Source: an uncultured Bacteroidota bacterium
GTDB taxonomy: Bacteria; Bacteroidota; Bacteroidia; Flavobacteriales; Flavobacteriaceae
NCBI GenBank assembly: GCA_902586905.1
Contig: CACIJH010000004.1
Span: 1 to 64,000, forward strand
Length of the DNA stretch: 64,000 nt
Reading direction: 5' to 3'
The translations under genes and the position numbers were made by a program. The notes beneath the pieces are model-generated. The model had not been told where the DNA came from. It did no database searches and was given only the letters and a program-made list of their open reading frames with translations. Shown here in pieces: positions 10,326 to 20,312 of the stretch (its first letter is position 1; each line of letters starts with the position of its first letter).

Positions 10326-10850
10326 TTATTTAGAGAATTCTTTTAAAATATGGGTGATTTCCATTGGAGATTTCGTCACCGAAATTCGACCAGAACGTAC
10401 AAACTGCAACAACCCATAGGGCGCAAGTTCGTTGTACAACTGTTCTGTTTCTTCTCGAAATCCTGTTTTTTCGATGACAAAAAACTCTGGGTTAACAGTC
10501 ACAATATTTGCATGACTTTTTTTGATTACATTTTGAATTTGACGTTGCTCAAACAATGAATTCGATTTGACTTTATACAAAGCGGATTCTTGAAAAATGG
10601 TTTCTTCGTCTGTATGATAAAACGCTTTGATCACTTCGATTTGCTTTTCGATTTGTTTCACAATTTTATTCACTTGCTCTTCTGTGAGTTTCGCAACAAT
10701 GACAAAGCGAAAAATATCTTCAATTTCAGACATTGATGTATTTAAACTATCGATGTTGATATGTCGTTTTAAGAAGATGGCAGATACCCTAGAAAGCAAC
10801 CCAACATTGTTTTCAGAATAAATCGATATGGTATAGGTTTTTTGTTCCAT
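10326..10850 (-). CDS. ilvN: Acetolactate synthase small (regulatory) subunit
   Basis: This is the regulatory subunit that binds valine and activates IlvB. The 174 residues start with an ACT domain ([20 protein letters not shown] at residues 5-24, then [10 protein letters not shown]) and continue with a C-terminal domain from about residue 80. The ACT Gly-Leu-Leu turn that shapes the effector site is kept. It lies two bases behind ilvB. Other names used for the small subunit are ilvH and ilvM; the size fits the IlvH/IlvN class. Confidence 0.93.
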   Translation of the reverse strand: MEQKTYTISIYSENNVGLLSRVSAIFLKRHINIDSLNTSMSEIEDIFRFVIVAKLTEEQVNKIVKQIEKQIEVIKAFYHTDEETIFQESALYKVKSNSLFEQRQIQNVIKKSHANIVTVNPEFFVIEKTGFREETEQLYNELAPYGLLQFVRSGRISVTKSPMEITHILKEFSK

Positions 10851-10852
10851 CT

Positions 10853-12571
10853 TTATTCAAGTCTGATATCAGAAACCGATGCACCTGAGGGGATCATCGG
10901 AAATACATTGTTTTCTTTTTCCACACACACCTCCAATAAATAAGGTTTGTCAGATTTCATCATTTCGGCAACTGCAGCAGTCATTTCTTCACGCTCAGTC
11001 ACTCGTTTTGCGTCGATAAAGTAACCCTCTGCGATTCTTACAAAATCAGGATTCACCATCTCTGTTGAGGCATATCGCTTGTCAAAAAACAATTGTTGCC
11101 ATTGCCGAACCATCCCCAAAAAGTCGTTGTTTAGAATCACAATTTTGACAGCAGCTTGTGTTTGGAAAATTGTACCCAACTCTTGGATATTCATTTGAAA
11201 TCCACCATCACCAATCACTGCGACAACCTCTCGTTCTGGCGCACCCATTTTAGCACCCAGTGCAGCTGGCAAAGCAAACCCCATCGTTCCCAAACCTCCT
11301 GAAGTGATATTGCTTTTCGACTGTACAAACTCTGCATAGCGACAGGCAATCATCTGATGCTGACCGACATCTGTTACAATCACTGCATCTCCTTTACTAT
11401 TGGCATTGATTGTTTTGATCACCTCACCCATAGTCAAGCCTGATTTGGTGGGGTTTATTTCGGCGTCTATGACCTTGTCAAATTCGATTGCATCGAGCTC
11501 TTTGAAACGCCCGAGCCACTCGGTATATGTTTTTGTTTCTATATGAGGCATGATTGCAGCGAGAGTGTGCTTGACATCCCCCATAACAGCAACATCGACC
11601 TCAACATTTTTATTGACTTCTGCAGGGTCAATTTCAAAATGAATGATTTTGGCTTGTTTGGCATAAGTTGACAAGTCCCCTGTAACACGATCATCAAAGC
11701 GCATACCAGTTGCGATCAAAACATCACACTCATTGGTGAGTAGATTTGGTCCATAATTCCCATGCATGCCAACCATACCAACATTGAGTGGATGGGCAGT
11801 TTCTATGGCAGACACCCCTAAGATTGTCCATGCTGCAGGGACACCTGATTTTTCCACAAATGCGCGAAACTCTTCTTCAGCCTGACCCAAAATCACACCC
11901 TGCCCCCAAACAATCATGGGGTTTTTGGCTTGATTGATCAGTTCGGCTGCCTGCACCAAATCAGTTTCAGCTGTTGGAGGAACTGGCTTGTAGCTTCGTA
12001 TGCGAGTGCAAGGTTGATAGGAAAAATCAGCACTTGCAAACTGTGCGTCTTTGGTGATATCAATCAATACTGGTCCTGGGCGACCTGATCGAGCGATATA
12101 AAATGCCTTTGCAATAATTGCAGGTATTTCTTCTACCATAGTGATTTGATAGCTCCATTTGGTCACTGGGGTTGAGATACCAATGATGTCTGTTTCTTGA
12201 AAAGCATCTGAACCCAATAGATGTGATGGCACCTGACCAGTAATACAAACAAGAGGTGTTGAGTCGATCATCGCATCGGCAATGCCTGTAACCAAGTTGG
12301 TTGCGCCTGGACCCGATGTAGCGATGCAAACCCCAACTTTACCTGAAACCCTGGCAAAACCTTGCGCAGCGTGCGCAGCACCTTGCTCATGACGAACTAA
12401 GATGTGATTGATATGATCTTGAAATTTATAGAGCTCATCATAGACAGGCATAATCGCACCACCTGGATATCCATAAATCAAATCAGCACCCTCGGCAGCA
12501 AGACTGCGAACAATCGCTTCTGCTCCTGTGATTGGGCCTTTTGGGTCGCTTAATGTTGGTTTGGTGCTCAT
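10853..12571 (-). CDS. ilvB: Acetolactate synthase large (catalytic) subunit
   Basis: This ThDP-dependent enzyme condenses two pyruvates, or pyruvate with 2-oxobutanoate. The 572 residues have the three-domain order of the family: an N-terminal PYR domain with [15 protein letters not shown] and the catalytic Glu in [15 protein letters not shown], a central FAD-binding-type domain, and a C-terminal ThDP domain with [14 protein letters not shown] and [12 protein letters not shown]. It overlaps ilvD by four bases (ATGA), so the two are translationally coupled. Confidence 0.97.
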   Translation of the reverse strand: MSTKPTLSDPKGPITGAEAIVRSLAAEGADLIYGYPGGAIMPVYDELYKFQDHINHILVRHEQGAAHAAQGFARVSGKVGVCIATSGPGATNLVTGIADAMIDSTPLVCITGQVPSHLLGSDAFQETDIIGISTPVTKWSYQITMVEEIPAIIAKAFYIARSGRPGPVLIDITKDAQFASADFSYQPCTRIRSYKPVPPTAETDLVQAAELINQAKNPMIVWGQGVILGQAEEEFRAFVEKSGVPAAWTILGVSAIETAHPLNVGMVGMHGNYGPNLLTNECDVLIATGMRFDDRVTGDLSTYAKQAKIIHFEIDPAEVNKNVEVDVAVMGDVKHTLAAIMPHIETKTYTEWLGRFKELDAIEFDKVIDAEINPTKSGLTMGEVIKTINANSKGDAVIVTDVGQHQMIACRYAEFVQSKSNITSGGLGTMGFALPAALGAKMGAPEREVVAVIGDGGFQMNIQELGTIFQTQAAVKIVILNNDFLGMVRQWQQLFFDKRYASTEMVNPDFVRIAEGYFIDAKRVTEREEMTAAVAEMMKSDKPYLLEVCVEKENNVFPMIPSGASVSDIRLE

Positions 12572-14241
12572 AAATTTTCGTCTGTTACACAGCCATCAGA
12601 GGCAGATGAAACTGCTTTTGCATATTTGTAAAGAACACCACTTGATACCTTGAGTTTGGGTGCTTTCCATTCCGCTTTTCGACGTTCTAATTCTTTATCA
12701 TCAACATCGATGATAATGGTGTTGTCTTCTGCATTGATGGTAATGAAATCGCCATCATGGACGAGTGCAAGGGCACCTCCAATTTGTGCTTCGGGAGTGA
12801 TGTGTCCGACTACAAATCCATGTGTTCCACCCGAAAATCTACCATCGGTAATCAGTGCAACATCGTTGCCCAACCCAGCGCCCATAATCGCAGCTGTTGG
12901 CTTGAGCATCTCAGGCATACCAGGACCGCCTTTAGGTCCCTCATAGCGTATAACGACCACTTCCCCTTTCTGAACTTTGCCGGAGCGAATACCATCATTG
13001 GCATCAAACTCTCCTTCAAACACTCGTGCAGGTCCACTAAAAACAAGGCCTTCCTTACCTGTTATTTTTGCGACAGAGCCCTCTTCTGCAAGGTTGCCTT
13101 TTAGGATTCTGATGTGACCACTGGGTTTGATAGGATTGGATACTGGTCGAATTACTTTTTGATCAACCTTTAAGGGCTGTACTGTTTCGAGGTTTTCAGC
13201 AATTGTTTTACCTGTAACTGTAAGGCAATCGCCATGCAACATTCCTTGTTCAAGCATGTATTTCATCACAGCTGGAACACCCCCAACACGATGCACATCT
13301 TCCATCAAAAATTTTCCACTGGGTTTTAAATCTGCCAAAAATGGTGTGCAATCGCTGATGCGTTGAAAGTCATTGATTGTCAGATCTACATTTGCTGCTT
13401 TTGCAATGGCGAGATAGTGCAGTACTGCATTAGTTGAACCTCCAAGAACTGTGATAAGACGAAGTGCATTCTCAAGAGATTTTTTGGTTACAATGTCTTT
13501 GGGTTTAATATCTTTTTGCAATAGAAGTTGAAGTGCTTTACCTGCATCAACTGCATCTTTTTCTTTGGCTTGCCCTACTGCTGGATTGGACGAACTGTAT
13601 GGCAACGACATCCCCAGTGCCTCGATAGAGGAGGCCATGGTATTAGCAGTATACATACCACCACAAGCACCTGCACCTGGACAGGCATTTTGAACCACTG
13701 CTTTAAATTCTTTTTCGCCGATCGAACCAGCAACTTTTTGACCCCAAGCCTCAAAAGCAGAAACGATGTCGAGTTTTTGATCGTTGAGACAGCCAGCTGC
13801 AATCGTGCCACCATACAACAGTACAGATGGACGGTTGAGACGCAACATCGCCATTAAGGCACCAGGCATATTTTTGTCACAACCCACAACAGTAACCATC
13901 GCATCGTAAGACATCGCCCCCATCACTGTTTCCATAGAGTCAGCGATTAAATCCCTCGAAGGCAGGGAAAAACGCATACCAGGCGTTCCCATTGAAATCC
14001 CATCACTTACCCCTATTGTATTGAAGATTAGACCAACGAGATCGACTTGCGCTGTACCTTTTTTAACATGCAAGGACAGATCATTCAAGTGCATATTACA
14101 AGGATTGCCCTCATAGCCAGTTGAGGCAATGCCAACCAAGGGTTTTTGCATGTCATCATCTGTCAATCCAATGGCATGGAGCATTGCTTGCGCAGCTGGT
14201 TGAGTTGGGTCTTGCGTTACTGTTTTACTGTATTTGTTCAC
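12568..14241 (-). CDS. ilvD: Dihydroxy-acid dehydratase
   Basis: IlvD dehydrates the dihydroxy acids to the keto acids of valine and isoleucine, using an Fe-S cluster and Mg2+. The 557 residues show [17 protein letters not shown] and [17 protein letters not shown] with the cluster Cys residues, plus [16 protein letters not shown] near residue 470 with the catalytic Ser. The start is GTG at 14241; no in-frame ATG sits just upstream. This is the promoter-proximal gene of the leftward ilv operon. No leader peptide rich in Ile, Val or Leu codons was found upstream. Confidence 0.96.
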   Translation of the reverse strand: MNKYSKTVTQDPTQPAAQAMLHAIGLTDDDMQKPLVGIASTGYEGNPCNMHLNDLSLHVKKGTAQVDLVGLIFNTIGVSDGISMGTPGMRFSLPSRDLIADSMETVMGAMSYDAMVTVVGCDKNMPGALMAMLRLNRPSVLLYGGTIAAGCLNDQKLDIVSAFEAWGQKVAGSIGEKEFKAVVQNACPGAGACGGMYTANTMASSIEALGMSLPYSSSNPAVGQAKEKDAVDAGKALQLLLQKDIKPKDIVTKKSLENALRLITVLGGSTNAVLHYLAIAKAANVDLTINDFQRISDCTPFLADLKPSGKFLMEDVHRVGGVPAVMKYMLEQGMLHGDCLTVTGKTIAENLETVQPLKVDQKVIRPVSNPIKPSGHIRILKGNLAEEGSVAKITGKEGLVFSGPARVFEGEFDANDGIRSGKVQKGEVVVIRYEGPKGGPGMPEMLKPTAAIMGAGLGNDVALITDGRFSGGTHGFVVGHITPEAQIGGALALVHDGDFITINAEDNTIIIDVDDKELERRKAEWKAPKLKVSSGVLYKYAKAVSSASDGCVTDENL

Positions 14242-14504
14242 CTATTTGCAATAGAATTCAGATCAAAACTATTTAATGAAAAGTCAGGAATGTAGATGTA
14301 AAAAAAACACCTCTGATACCTAAATATAAAATTATAGTTTTAAATTATTGATTATCAATGTGTTAAATGTATATAATATACGATGCCTAACAATTTTTAT
14401 ATTTTCAAACTTCAAAGATGCAGTAAATTCAAGATTTCACAAATAAAAACTTTTTATTTTTCTTAAAATATGAGACCATGTTAATTTTTGTAACATTGTA
14501 GTCT
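14242..14504. other. Divergent intergenic region between ilvD and the aldehyde dehydrogenase
   Basis: These 263 AT-rich bases must hold both promoters. Leftward, TAGTTTTG (complement of 14264-14271) fits a -7 box 23 bases from the ilvD GTG, without a clear -33. Rightward, no exact TAnnTTTG is present; the closest is TAATTTTTG at 14482-14490, one base too long. That stretch sits inside an inverted repeat, ATGTTA-N7-TAACAT (14478-14496), ending eight bases before the start codon and possibly an operator. No attenuator-like hairpin with a U-run, riboswitch or tRNA was recognised. Confidence 0.4.
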
Positions 14505-15899
14505 ATGAAAGTTGAAAATATAGACTCGAAACAATCAGTTATTCAATCGCAACGATTGTTTTTTAACAATGGCGCGACACGGTCGATAAAATCTCGCAAA
14601 CAATTATTGAAAAAACTCAAAGAGGTCATTCAATCTGAGGAAGCCGCGATCAACCAAGCATTATTCAAAGATTTGGGGAAATCAACCAGTGAAACCTTTC
14701 TATCTGAGGTTGGTCTTGTGCTGACGGAAATCGATTATTTCCTTCGTCACCTCACACAACTGGCGCAACCAAAGCGTGTCAAAAGCTCTCTATTGAATTG
14801 GCCCTCAAAAGACTACATCATTCCCGAACCTTATGGCGTGATGTTGCATATTAGCCCCTGGAATTATCCATTTCAACTTGTATTTACCCCTTTGATCGGC
14901 GCAATTGCTGCTGGCAATACTGTTGTTGTTAAACCCTCCGAATTGGCACCTCATACTGCTGATTGTGTTGAAAACATCATCAAATTGGCTTTTCCACCAG
15001 AATGGGTAACAGTCGTTCAGGGTGGGCCTGAAGTAGGTAAATCTCTTCTTGAAGAAAGATCGGATTTTATGATGTATACTGGTGGTGTTCAAGTTGCCAA
15101 AATTGTGGCTGCTGCAGCAGCTAAACATCTAACCCCAACCTTGCTTGAACTTGGGGGTAAAAATCCTTGTATTGTTGACAACTCTGCAAAAATAAAAGTT
15201 GCAGCAAGGCGTATTGTTTTTGGGAAATTTTTGAACTGTGGGCAGACCTGTATTGCACCAGACTATGTAATTGTTCACAATTCTGTAAAACATGCATTGG
15301 TGAAGGCCATGATCCAAGCGATCGAAGAGAGTTATGGTGCAGATCAATCCAATTCAGAGGATTATGGACATATCATTAATGATCGTCATTTTAAACGTTT
15401 AACAAGCCTCCTAAAAAGTCAAAATATCACTTATGGTGGGCACACAAATCCCAAAAAACGCTATATACAACCAACACTGATTGAGCTTAGTGACACCAAC
15501 AATCCCTTGATGGAAGAGGAGATTTTTGGCCCCATCCTACCCATCATCTCTTATGAGAATGACAATGATCTTACAGCCATCATTGATCAATATGAAAAAC
15601 CTTTGTCGTTTTATGTGTTTTCAGAACGAAAAAATTGGTCCAAAAACATCATGCGTAGTTATTCATATGGTGGGGGAATCATCAATGATACTCTTTTGCA
15701 GTTCACCAATCGAAACCTTCCATTTGGGGGTATTGGAAAAAGTGGAACTGGAGCCTATCACGGAAAACATAGTTTTTATGCATTCACACACAACAAGCCT
15801 TACATCAAACGCAGTAGTTGGCCAGACCCTTCCTTCAGGTACGCGCCCTATAAAAAGAAGATGGGTTTCTTAAGAAAATTGGTGAAATGGCTGGGATAA
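14505..15899 (+). CDS. Aldehyde dehydrogenase, class 3-like
   Basis: This is an NAD(P)-dependent aldehyde dehydrogenase of 464 residues, short like the class 3 / fatty and aromatic aldehyde group. The catalytic residues are in place: N120 in HISPWNYPFQ, E215 in LLELGGKNP, and C249 in NCGQTCIAPDY. NTVVVKPSELAPHT binds the cofactor. The C-terminal LPFGGIGKSGTGAYHG is the usual class 3 segment. The last residues are basic and hydrophobic (MGFLRKLVKWLG), which may be a membrane contact as in fatty aldehyde dehydrogenases; that is inference. It overlaps the next gene by 13 bases, so the two are probably expressed together. The true substrate is unknown. Confidence 0.9.
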   Translation: MKVENIDSKQSVIQSQRLFFNNGATRSIKSRKQLLKKLKEVIQSEEAAINQALFKDLGKSTSETFLSEVGLVLTEIDYFLRHLTQLAQPKRVKSSLLNWPSKDYIIPEPYGVMLHISPWNYPFQLVFTPLIGAIAAGNTVVVKPSELAPHTADCVENIIKLAFPPEWVTVVQGGPEVGKSLLEERSDFMMYTGGVQVAKIVAAAAAKHLTPTLLELGGKNPCIVDNSAKIKVAARRIVFGKFLNCGQTCIAPDYVIVHNSVKHALVKAMIQAIEESYGADQSNSEDYGHIINDRHFKRLTSLLKSQNITYGGHTNPKKRYIQPTLIELSDTNNPLMEEEIFGPILPIISYENDNDLTAIIDQYEKPLSFYVFSERKNWSKNIMRSYSYGGGIINDTLLQFTNRNLPFGGIGKSGTGAYHGKHSFYAFTHNKPYIKRSSWPDPSFRYAPYKKKMGFLRKLVKWLG

Positions 15900-16621
15900 A
15901 AGAAAAAACTGTTCGGGAGGCAATTGCATATCGGCGATCTGTTCGCGCATATACCGACGAAGCTCTTGCCGATGAAAAAGTAAAGGATTGCATCTATCAG
16001 GCCACGCTCGCTCCCACGAGTAGTAACTTACAACTTTGGGAGTTTTATCATGTGACAGACAAGCAAAAGTGTGAGGAGATTGCCAAGGCGTGTTTTAACC
16101 AAGGGGCTGCCAGAACAGCCAATCAACTGGTTGTGGTTGTTGCACGACGTGACCTCTGGCGCAGTCGTGCAAAAGCCAATTATACCTATTTGTCCAATGC
16201 ATTTCATGCGTCCGATGATTTTCGTCCTTCTCAAAAAAAAATGGTGTTGAACTATTACAGCAAGTTGGTGCCAACGTTGTACAGCACTTTTTTTGGTTTG
16301 AAGGGATTGGTTGTTTATCTCTTTGCGCAGATAGTTGGGTTGTTTCGACCCATGTATCGACAAAATCGAAGAAGTGATTTACGAGTCGTAGCGCAAAAGA
16401 GTGCTGGTCTTGCTGCGCAAAACTTTATGATTGCTATGGCTGCAATCGGATATGACACTTGCCCAATGGAAGGGCATGACAGTTTACGTGTCAAATGTGC
16501 ATTGGGGATTGGTCGCAAAGCAGAAATCAATATGGTGATTGGCTGCGGGATTCGTGATCCGAAAGGGGTCTATGGCAAGCGATTTCGGATTCCTTTTGAA
16601 GAGGTCTATAAAAAAGTTTAG
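15887..16621 (+). CDS. Nitroreductase family protein (FMN-dependent)
   Basis: The 244-residue protein has the nitroreductase-fold landmarks RRSVRAYTDEAL (FMN phosphate contact) at residues 12-25, ATLAPTSSNLQLWEF, and near the C-terminus the glycine-rich MVIGCGIRDPKG. Such proteins reduce nitro compounds, quinones or flavins with NAD(P)H. A hydrophobic stretch around residues 135-150 (GLKGLVVYLFAQIVGLF) is longer than in typical soluble members and may touch the membrane. The start overlaps the dehydrogenase end by 13 bases, pointing to a two-gene redox unit. The gene ends six bases from the convergent ychF stop. Confidence 0.87.
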   Translation: MAGIKEKTVREAIAYRRSVRAYTDEALADEKVKDCIYQATLAPTSSNLQLWEFYHVTDKQKCEEIAKACFNQGAARTANQLVVVVARRDLWRSRAKANYTYLSNAFHASDDFRPSQKKMVLNYYSKLVPTLYSTFFGLKGLVVYLFAQIVGLFRPMYRQNRRSDLRVVAQKSAGLAAQNFMIAMAAIGYDTCPMEGHDSLRVKCALGIGRKAEINMVIGCGIRDPKGVYGKRFRIPFEEVYKKV

Positions 16622-16627
16622 CAACAA

Positions 16628-17722
16628 TCAGACATTGAATCGAAAGTGCATGACATCACCATCTTGCACAATGTAGTTTTTCCCTTCCACACGCATTTTA
16701 CCTGCTTCTTTAACCTTGGCTTCAGATTCATAGCTGTCATAATCAGCATAAGAAATGACTTCAGCTCTGATAAAACCTTTTTCAAAGTCGGTGTGGATTA
16801 CAGCTGCTGCTTGGGGTGCTGTTGCGCCTTGATTAACTGTCCATGCCCTCACCTCTTTGGGACCAGCAGTGAAATAAGTGTGTAGATTGAGTATCGCATA
16901 AGCAGCTCTAATAAGCTTGGCAGCACCAGGTTCAGTCAGCCCTAGATCATCCAAAAACAATTGGCGTTCCTCGTAGGTGTCGAGCTCATTGATATCGGCT
17001 TCTGTTGAAACAGCAAGTACAAGAACATCTGCTTGTTCTGCAGCAGCAACTTTTCGTACTTGTTCGACATAATCATTTCCACTGACAGCAGATGATTCAT
17101 CGACGTTACAGACAAATAACACTGGCTTGTCTGTGAGCAATTGCATGGTCTTGACATAGGCCAAACGATCATCGTCAGCAATCGATAGCGCACGTACTGA
17201 AGTGGCTGCAGACAAGCCATCTTGCACTTGTTGTAGCACCTCCTGCTCTTTGATTGCTTCTTTGTTGCCTGTGCGAGCAGCACGTCCAACTTTTTCCAAT
17301 CGTTTTTCGACTGTCTCCAAATCTTTTAATTGGAGTTCAAGATCAATTGTTTCTTTGTCGCGTAAAGGATTCACAGAACCATCGACATGTACAATATTAT
17401 CGTTGTCAAAACAACGAAGTACATGTAAAATGGCATCCGTTTCACGAATATTACTCAAAAACTGATTCCCCAAACCTTCGCCTTTACTCGCACCTCGAAC
17501 AAGCCCAGCGATATCGACAATTTCAACAGTCGCTGGAACAACCTTCTCTGGTTGCACTAGTGACTCTAATCGCTCCAAACGAGAGTCAGGTATATTGACG
17601 ACGCCAATATTGGGCTCTATCGTACAAAAAGGAAAATTTGCACTTTGCGCTTTAGCGTTAGATAGACAATTAAATAAAGTGGATTTACCCACATTGGGAA
17701 GACCAACGATTCCTGCTTTCAT
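16628..17722 (-). CDS. ychF: Redox-regulated ATPase YchF (Obg-like, OLA1 family)
   Basis: YchF is a TRAFAC P-loop protein that prefers ATP and binds ribosomes. The 364-residue length is standard. The P-loop is GLPNVGKSTLFN at residues 7-18, the G3 region is DIAGLVRGASKGEGLGNQF, and the G4 site reads FVCNVDES in place of NKxD, as expected for an ATP user. The C-terminal ~85 residues form the TGS domain ending in YIVQDGDVMHFRFNV. It starts three bases behind the ferredoxin gene, so both probably share a transcript. Confidence 0.96.
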   Translation of the reverse strand: MKAGIVGLPNVGKSTLFNCLSNAKAQSANFPFCTIEPNIGVVNIPDSRLERLESLVQPEKVVPATVEIVDIAGLVRGASKGEGLGNQFLSNIRETDAILHVLRCFDNDNIVHVDGSVNPLRDKETIDLELQLKDLETVEKRLEKVGRAARTGNKEAIKEQEVLQQVQDGLSAATSVRALSIADDDRLAYVKTMQLLTDKPVLFVCNVDESSAVSGNDYVEQVRKVAAAEQADVLVLAVSTEADINELDTYEERQLFLDDLGLTEPGAAKLIRAAYAILNLHTYFTAGPKEVRAWTVNQGATAPQAAAVIHTDFEKGFIRAEVISYADYDSYESEAKVKEAGKMRVEGKNYIVQDGDVMHFRFNV

Positions 17723-17725
17723 CGG

Positions 17726-18079
17726 CTATTCTTCTGGGTGCATAAAGCGTTGCTTTCCGAGCAAAGTTTCCTCAGATTCTACGTGGTTATCGTCAGGGAC
17801 ACAACAATCGACTGGACAAACAGCTGCACATTGGGGTTCTTCATGAAAACCTTTACATTCTGTGCATTTGTCAGGAACAATAAAGTAAACCTCATCAGAG
17901 ACAGGTTCTTGTGCTTCGTCTGCATTCACTGCTTTTCCGTTGGGCAGCACCACCCCACCTTTAAGGCTTGTCCCATCGGCATAAGTCCAGTCAAAAGCAC
18001 CTTCATAAATGGCAGTGTTTGGGCATTCTGGCTCACAAGCGCCACAATTTATACATTCGTCGGTAATGATGATAGCCAT
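17726..18079 (-). CDS. 4Fe-4S dicluster ferredoxin
   Basis: This 117-residue ferredoxin carries two cluster motifs: C9, C12, C15 and C19 in [12 protein letters not shown], and C72, C75, C84 and C88 in [18 protein letters not shown] with the wider spacing of the Alvin/YfhL type. Between them is a 45-residue insertion rich in acidic and Gly residues. The C-terminal tail is acidic, with two more Cys at 92-93. It would carry electrons in the cytosol; the partner is not shown. It is divergent from the LuxC-type acyl-CoA reductase, sharing a 33-base promoter region, and lies directly upstream of ychF. Confidence 0.93.
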   Translation of the reverse strand: MAIIITDECINCGACEPECPNTAIYEGAFDWTYADGTSLKGGVVLPNGKAVNADEAQEPVSDEVYFIVPDKCTECKGFHEEPQCAAVCPVDCCVPDDNHVESEETLLGKQRFMHPEE

Positions 18080-18090
18080 CCTAAATTGTT

Positions 18091-18106
18091 TAGTTTTGCA
18101 AAAGTA
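18091..18106. promoter_or_regulatory. Back-to-back -7 boxes between ferredoxin and luxC-like gene
   Basis: TAGTTTTG (rightward) abuts CAAAAGTA (leftward TACTTTTG), giving a near-perfect 16-base palindrome in a 33-base divergent gap. Both halves match TAnnTTTG. The predicted start sites would lie inside each other's box, so the two promoters probably exclude one another. No clear -33 elements are seen. Confidence 0.45.
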
Positions 18107-18112
18107 AGTGCT

Positions 18113-19171
18113 ATGATGAACTTCAACAAATCTGCAGACAAAATTAAATCCTTAATCGATGCTTTTGATCACTTGGGTCAACAGCTAAACAAGTATGTAA
18201 ACAAACAAGCTACAAACCATGAGGCAGCTGCAATTTTGGATGAGGCGACACAAGCAGCGCAAGTCCAAAATCCTTGGTTCACAAAAGACAATATCAATAC
18301 CGCTGTTGTAAACTGGGCAGCTCTGTTGCAGAGAGATATACTCACCAATTGGATATCGCGCTATCAACAAGTCAAATGGACTGATGATGTTGTTGGGCTT
18401 GTTCTCGCTGGCAATCTTCCACTGGTCGGTTTGCACGACTTGATTTGTGTGTTGTTGAGTGGTCATAAGGCAGTTGTCAAACTGTCCTCCAAAGACAAGG
18501 TATTGATCCCAGCACTTATTCGCATTTTACAACACAGTTTTGCTGAAATCAATGAGCGTGTTCAGTTTGTCAACGATCGGCTTGGACAAGTGGATAAGGT
18601 GATCGCAACAGGCAGCAATAACAGCAGTCGTTATTTCTCATATTATTTTAAAAATATCCCCCATATCATTCGTAAAAATAGAAACAGTGTGGCTGTGCTC
18701 ACAGGCGAAGAAACTGAGGAGCAACTTGCTGGTCTTGCTGATGATATTTGTCTTTATTTTGGGTTGGGATGTCGAAGTGTTTCCAAAATATGGGTACCTG
18801 AGGATTATGATTTTGACATCTTATTTGGGGCTTTATTTAGGCATAAAGACATGATCAACCACAATGGATATGCCAACAACTATGATTACAACAAGGCTAT
18901 TTTTTTGATGAATCAGGAGGCGATCCTCGATAATGGCTTTGTCATTTTAAAGGAAGATGAACGAATTTCATCTCCAATTGCTTGCTTATACTACAGCTAT
19001 TATAAGGATCGATCGGAGGTTGATCGGCTGATATCATCCAATCGTGAGGACATTCAGTGCATTGTTTCTACAACAGGCAACAACACTGTCTTGCCTGGCA
19101 AAGCGCAGTGTCCACAACTCAACGATTATGCAGACAATATCGATACAATGGAAGTGTTGTTAAAAAGTTGA
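18113..19171 (+). CDS. LuxC-type acyl-CoA reductase
   Basis: These 352 residues resemble LuxC-family acyl-CoA/acyl reductases, which reduce fatty acyl groups to aldehydes with NADPH. Family-like stretches are [31 protein letters not shown] and [17 protein letters not shown], followed by [15 protein letters not shown], whose Cys is the probable nucleophile. The open frame runs back to 17738, but that part overlaps the ferredoxin gene antisense. The start is therefore placed at ATG 18113, or the adjacent ATG 18116. No LuxD or LuxE partner is nearby, so a luminescence role is not suggested. The serC-serA neighbours are typical for Flavobacteriia, but the metabolic link is unclear. Confidence 0.87.
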   Translation: MMNFNKSADKIKSLIDAFDHLGQQLNKYVNKQATNHEAAAILDEATQAAQVQNPWFTKDNINTAVVNWAALLQRDILTNWISRYQQVKWTDDVVGLVLAGNLPLVGLHDLICVLLSGHKAVVKLSSKDKVLIPALIRILQHSFAEINERVQFVNDRLGQVDKVIATGSNNSSRYFSYYFKNIPHIIRKNRNSVAVLTGEETEEQLAGLADDICLYFGLGCRSVSKIWVPEDYDFDILFGALFRHKDMINHNGYANNYDYNKAIFLMNQEAILDNGFVILKEDERISSPIACLYYSYYKDRSEVDRLISSNREDIQCIVSTTGNNTVLPGKAQCPQLNDYADNIDTMEVLLKS

Positions 19172-19237
19172 AAAAAAATTAACCATATCATTAAAAGAAG
19201 CTCAACTGATTTTGTTTCTTTGCACAGAATTTAAGCT

Positions 19238-20302
19238 ATGAAAAAACATAACTTTAGTGCAGGGCCATGCATCTTACCTGATGAAGTGATGCAACAAGCT
19301 GCCCGAGCAGTCGAAGAACTCGATGGTTCTGGATTGTCTTTAATCGAAATCTCTCATCGCAGTGCTGCCTTTATCGATATCATGGAAAACGCCTGCGCCT
19401 TGGCGTTGGAGCTCCTAGGACTCACTGGAAAAGGGTACAAAGCACTCTTTTTACAGGGTGGTGCGAGCTCTCAGTTTATCGCAACTGCCTACAACTTATT
19501 GGAAAACAAAGGTGCTTATCTCAACACAGGTACATGGTCAACCAAAGCGATCAAAGAAGCAAAGATTTTGGGAGAGGTTGTTGAAGTTGCCTCATCTGCT
19601 GATGCGAATTTTAACTATATCCCCAAAGAATATAGTGTGCCAACAGATGCAGACTATCTACACATCACCACCAACAACACCATTTTTGGAACCCAAATAA
19701 AAAATATCCCTGACACTGACACTGTTTTGGTCAGTGATTCAAGTTCTGATATTTTTTCTAGAGAGCTTGATTTCTCAAAATTTGGCATACTCTATGCTGG
19801 CGCACAAAAAAATATGGGTCCAGCAGGGACAACACTTGTTGTTGTGAGAGAAGATGTTTTGGGAAAAGTTACACATAGCATTCCCTCGATGCTTGACTAT
19901 GCAATTCACAGTTCCAAAGGGAGTATGTTCAACACCCCACCTGTGTTTGCAGTATACACTTCGATGCTGACCTTGGAGTGGCTAAAAAATCTTGGAGGAA
20001 TCAAAGCGATTGAGGTTAAAAACAATGCCAAAGCAGACTTGATGTATGGTGAAATCGATCGAAATTCACTATTTAAAGGCTTTGCAGCGCAGGAGGATCG
20101 CAGCACGATGAATGCAACCTTTACCCTTGAAGAGGCCAAATTGAAAGAACGTTTTTACAGTATGTGTGCAGATGCACTGATCAATGGCATCAATGGCCAT
20201 CGATCTGTTGGAGGTTATCGTGCGTCGATGTACAACGCCCTGCCAATTGCCTCTGTGCAGACCTTGGTTGATGTAATGAAAGAATTAGAACGAACAGCAT
20301 AA
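19238..20302 (+). CDS. serC: Phosphoserine aminotransferase
   Basis: SerC converts 3-phosphohydroxypyruvate and glutamate to phosphoserine, and also acts in pyridoxal phosphate synthesis. The 354 residues show NFSAGPCILPDEVMQQA at the start, FLQGGASSQF near residue 73 (PLP phosphate site) and the PLP Lys in YAGAQKNMGPAGT near residue 190. The C-terminal GINGHRSVGGYRASMYNAL is also typical. The gap to serA is 10 bases. Upstream, TTTCTTTG at about 30 bases before the ATG differs from TAnnTTTG by one base. Confidence 0.97.
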   Translation: MKKHNFSAGPCILPDEVMQQAARAVEELDGSGLSLIEISHRSAAFIDIMENACALALELLGLTGKGYKALFLQGGASSQFIATAYNLLENKGAYLNTGTWSTKAIKEAKILGEVVEVASSADANFNYIPKEYSVPTDADYLHITTNNTIFGTQIKNIPDTDTVLVSDSSSDIFSRELDFSKFGILYAGAQKNMGPAGTTLVVVREDVLGKVTHSIPSMLDYAIHSSKGSMFNTPPVFAVYTSMLTLEWLKNLGGIKAIEVKNNAKADLMYGEIDRNSLFKGFAAQEDRSTMNATFTLEEAKLKERFYSMCADALINGINGHRSVGGYRASMYNALPIASVQTLVDVMKELERTA

Positions 20303-20312
20303 ATAAAAAACA

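Noticed and set aside
14242..14504. Leader peptide attenuator or T-box/riboswitch upstream of ilvD
   Set aside because: No run of Ile, Val or Leu codons, no stable hairpin followed by T-run and no recognisable riboswitch core.
17738..18112. N-terminal extension of the LuxC-type protein
   Set aside because: It is the antisense reading of the ferredoxin gene with its two cluster motifs; family similarity starts only at 18113.
18113..19171. Bioluminescence gene
   Set aside because: No luxA, luxB, luxD or luxE nearby; LuxC-like reductases occur in many dark bacteria.
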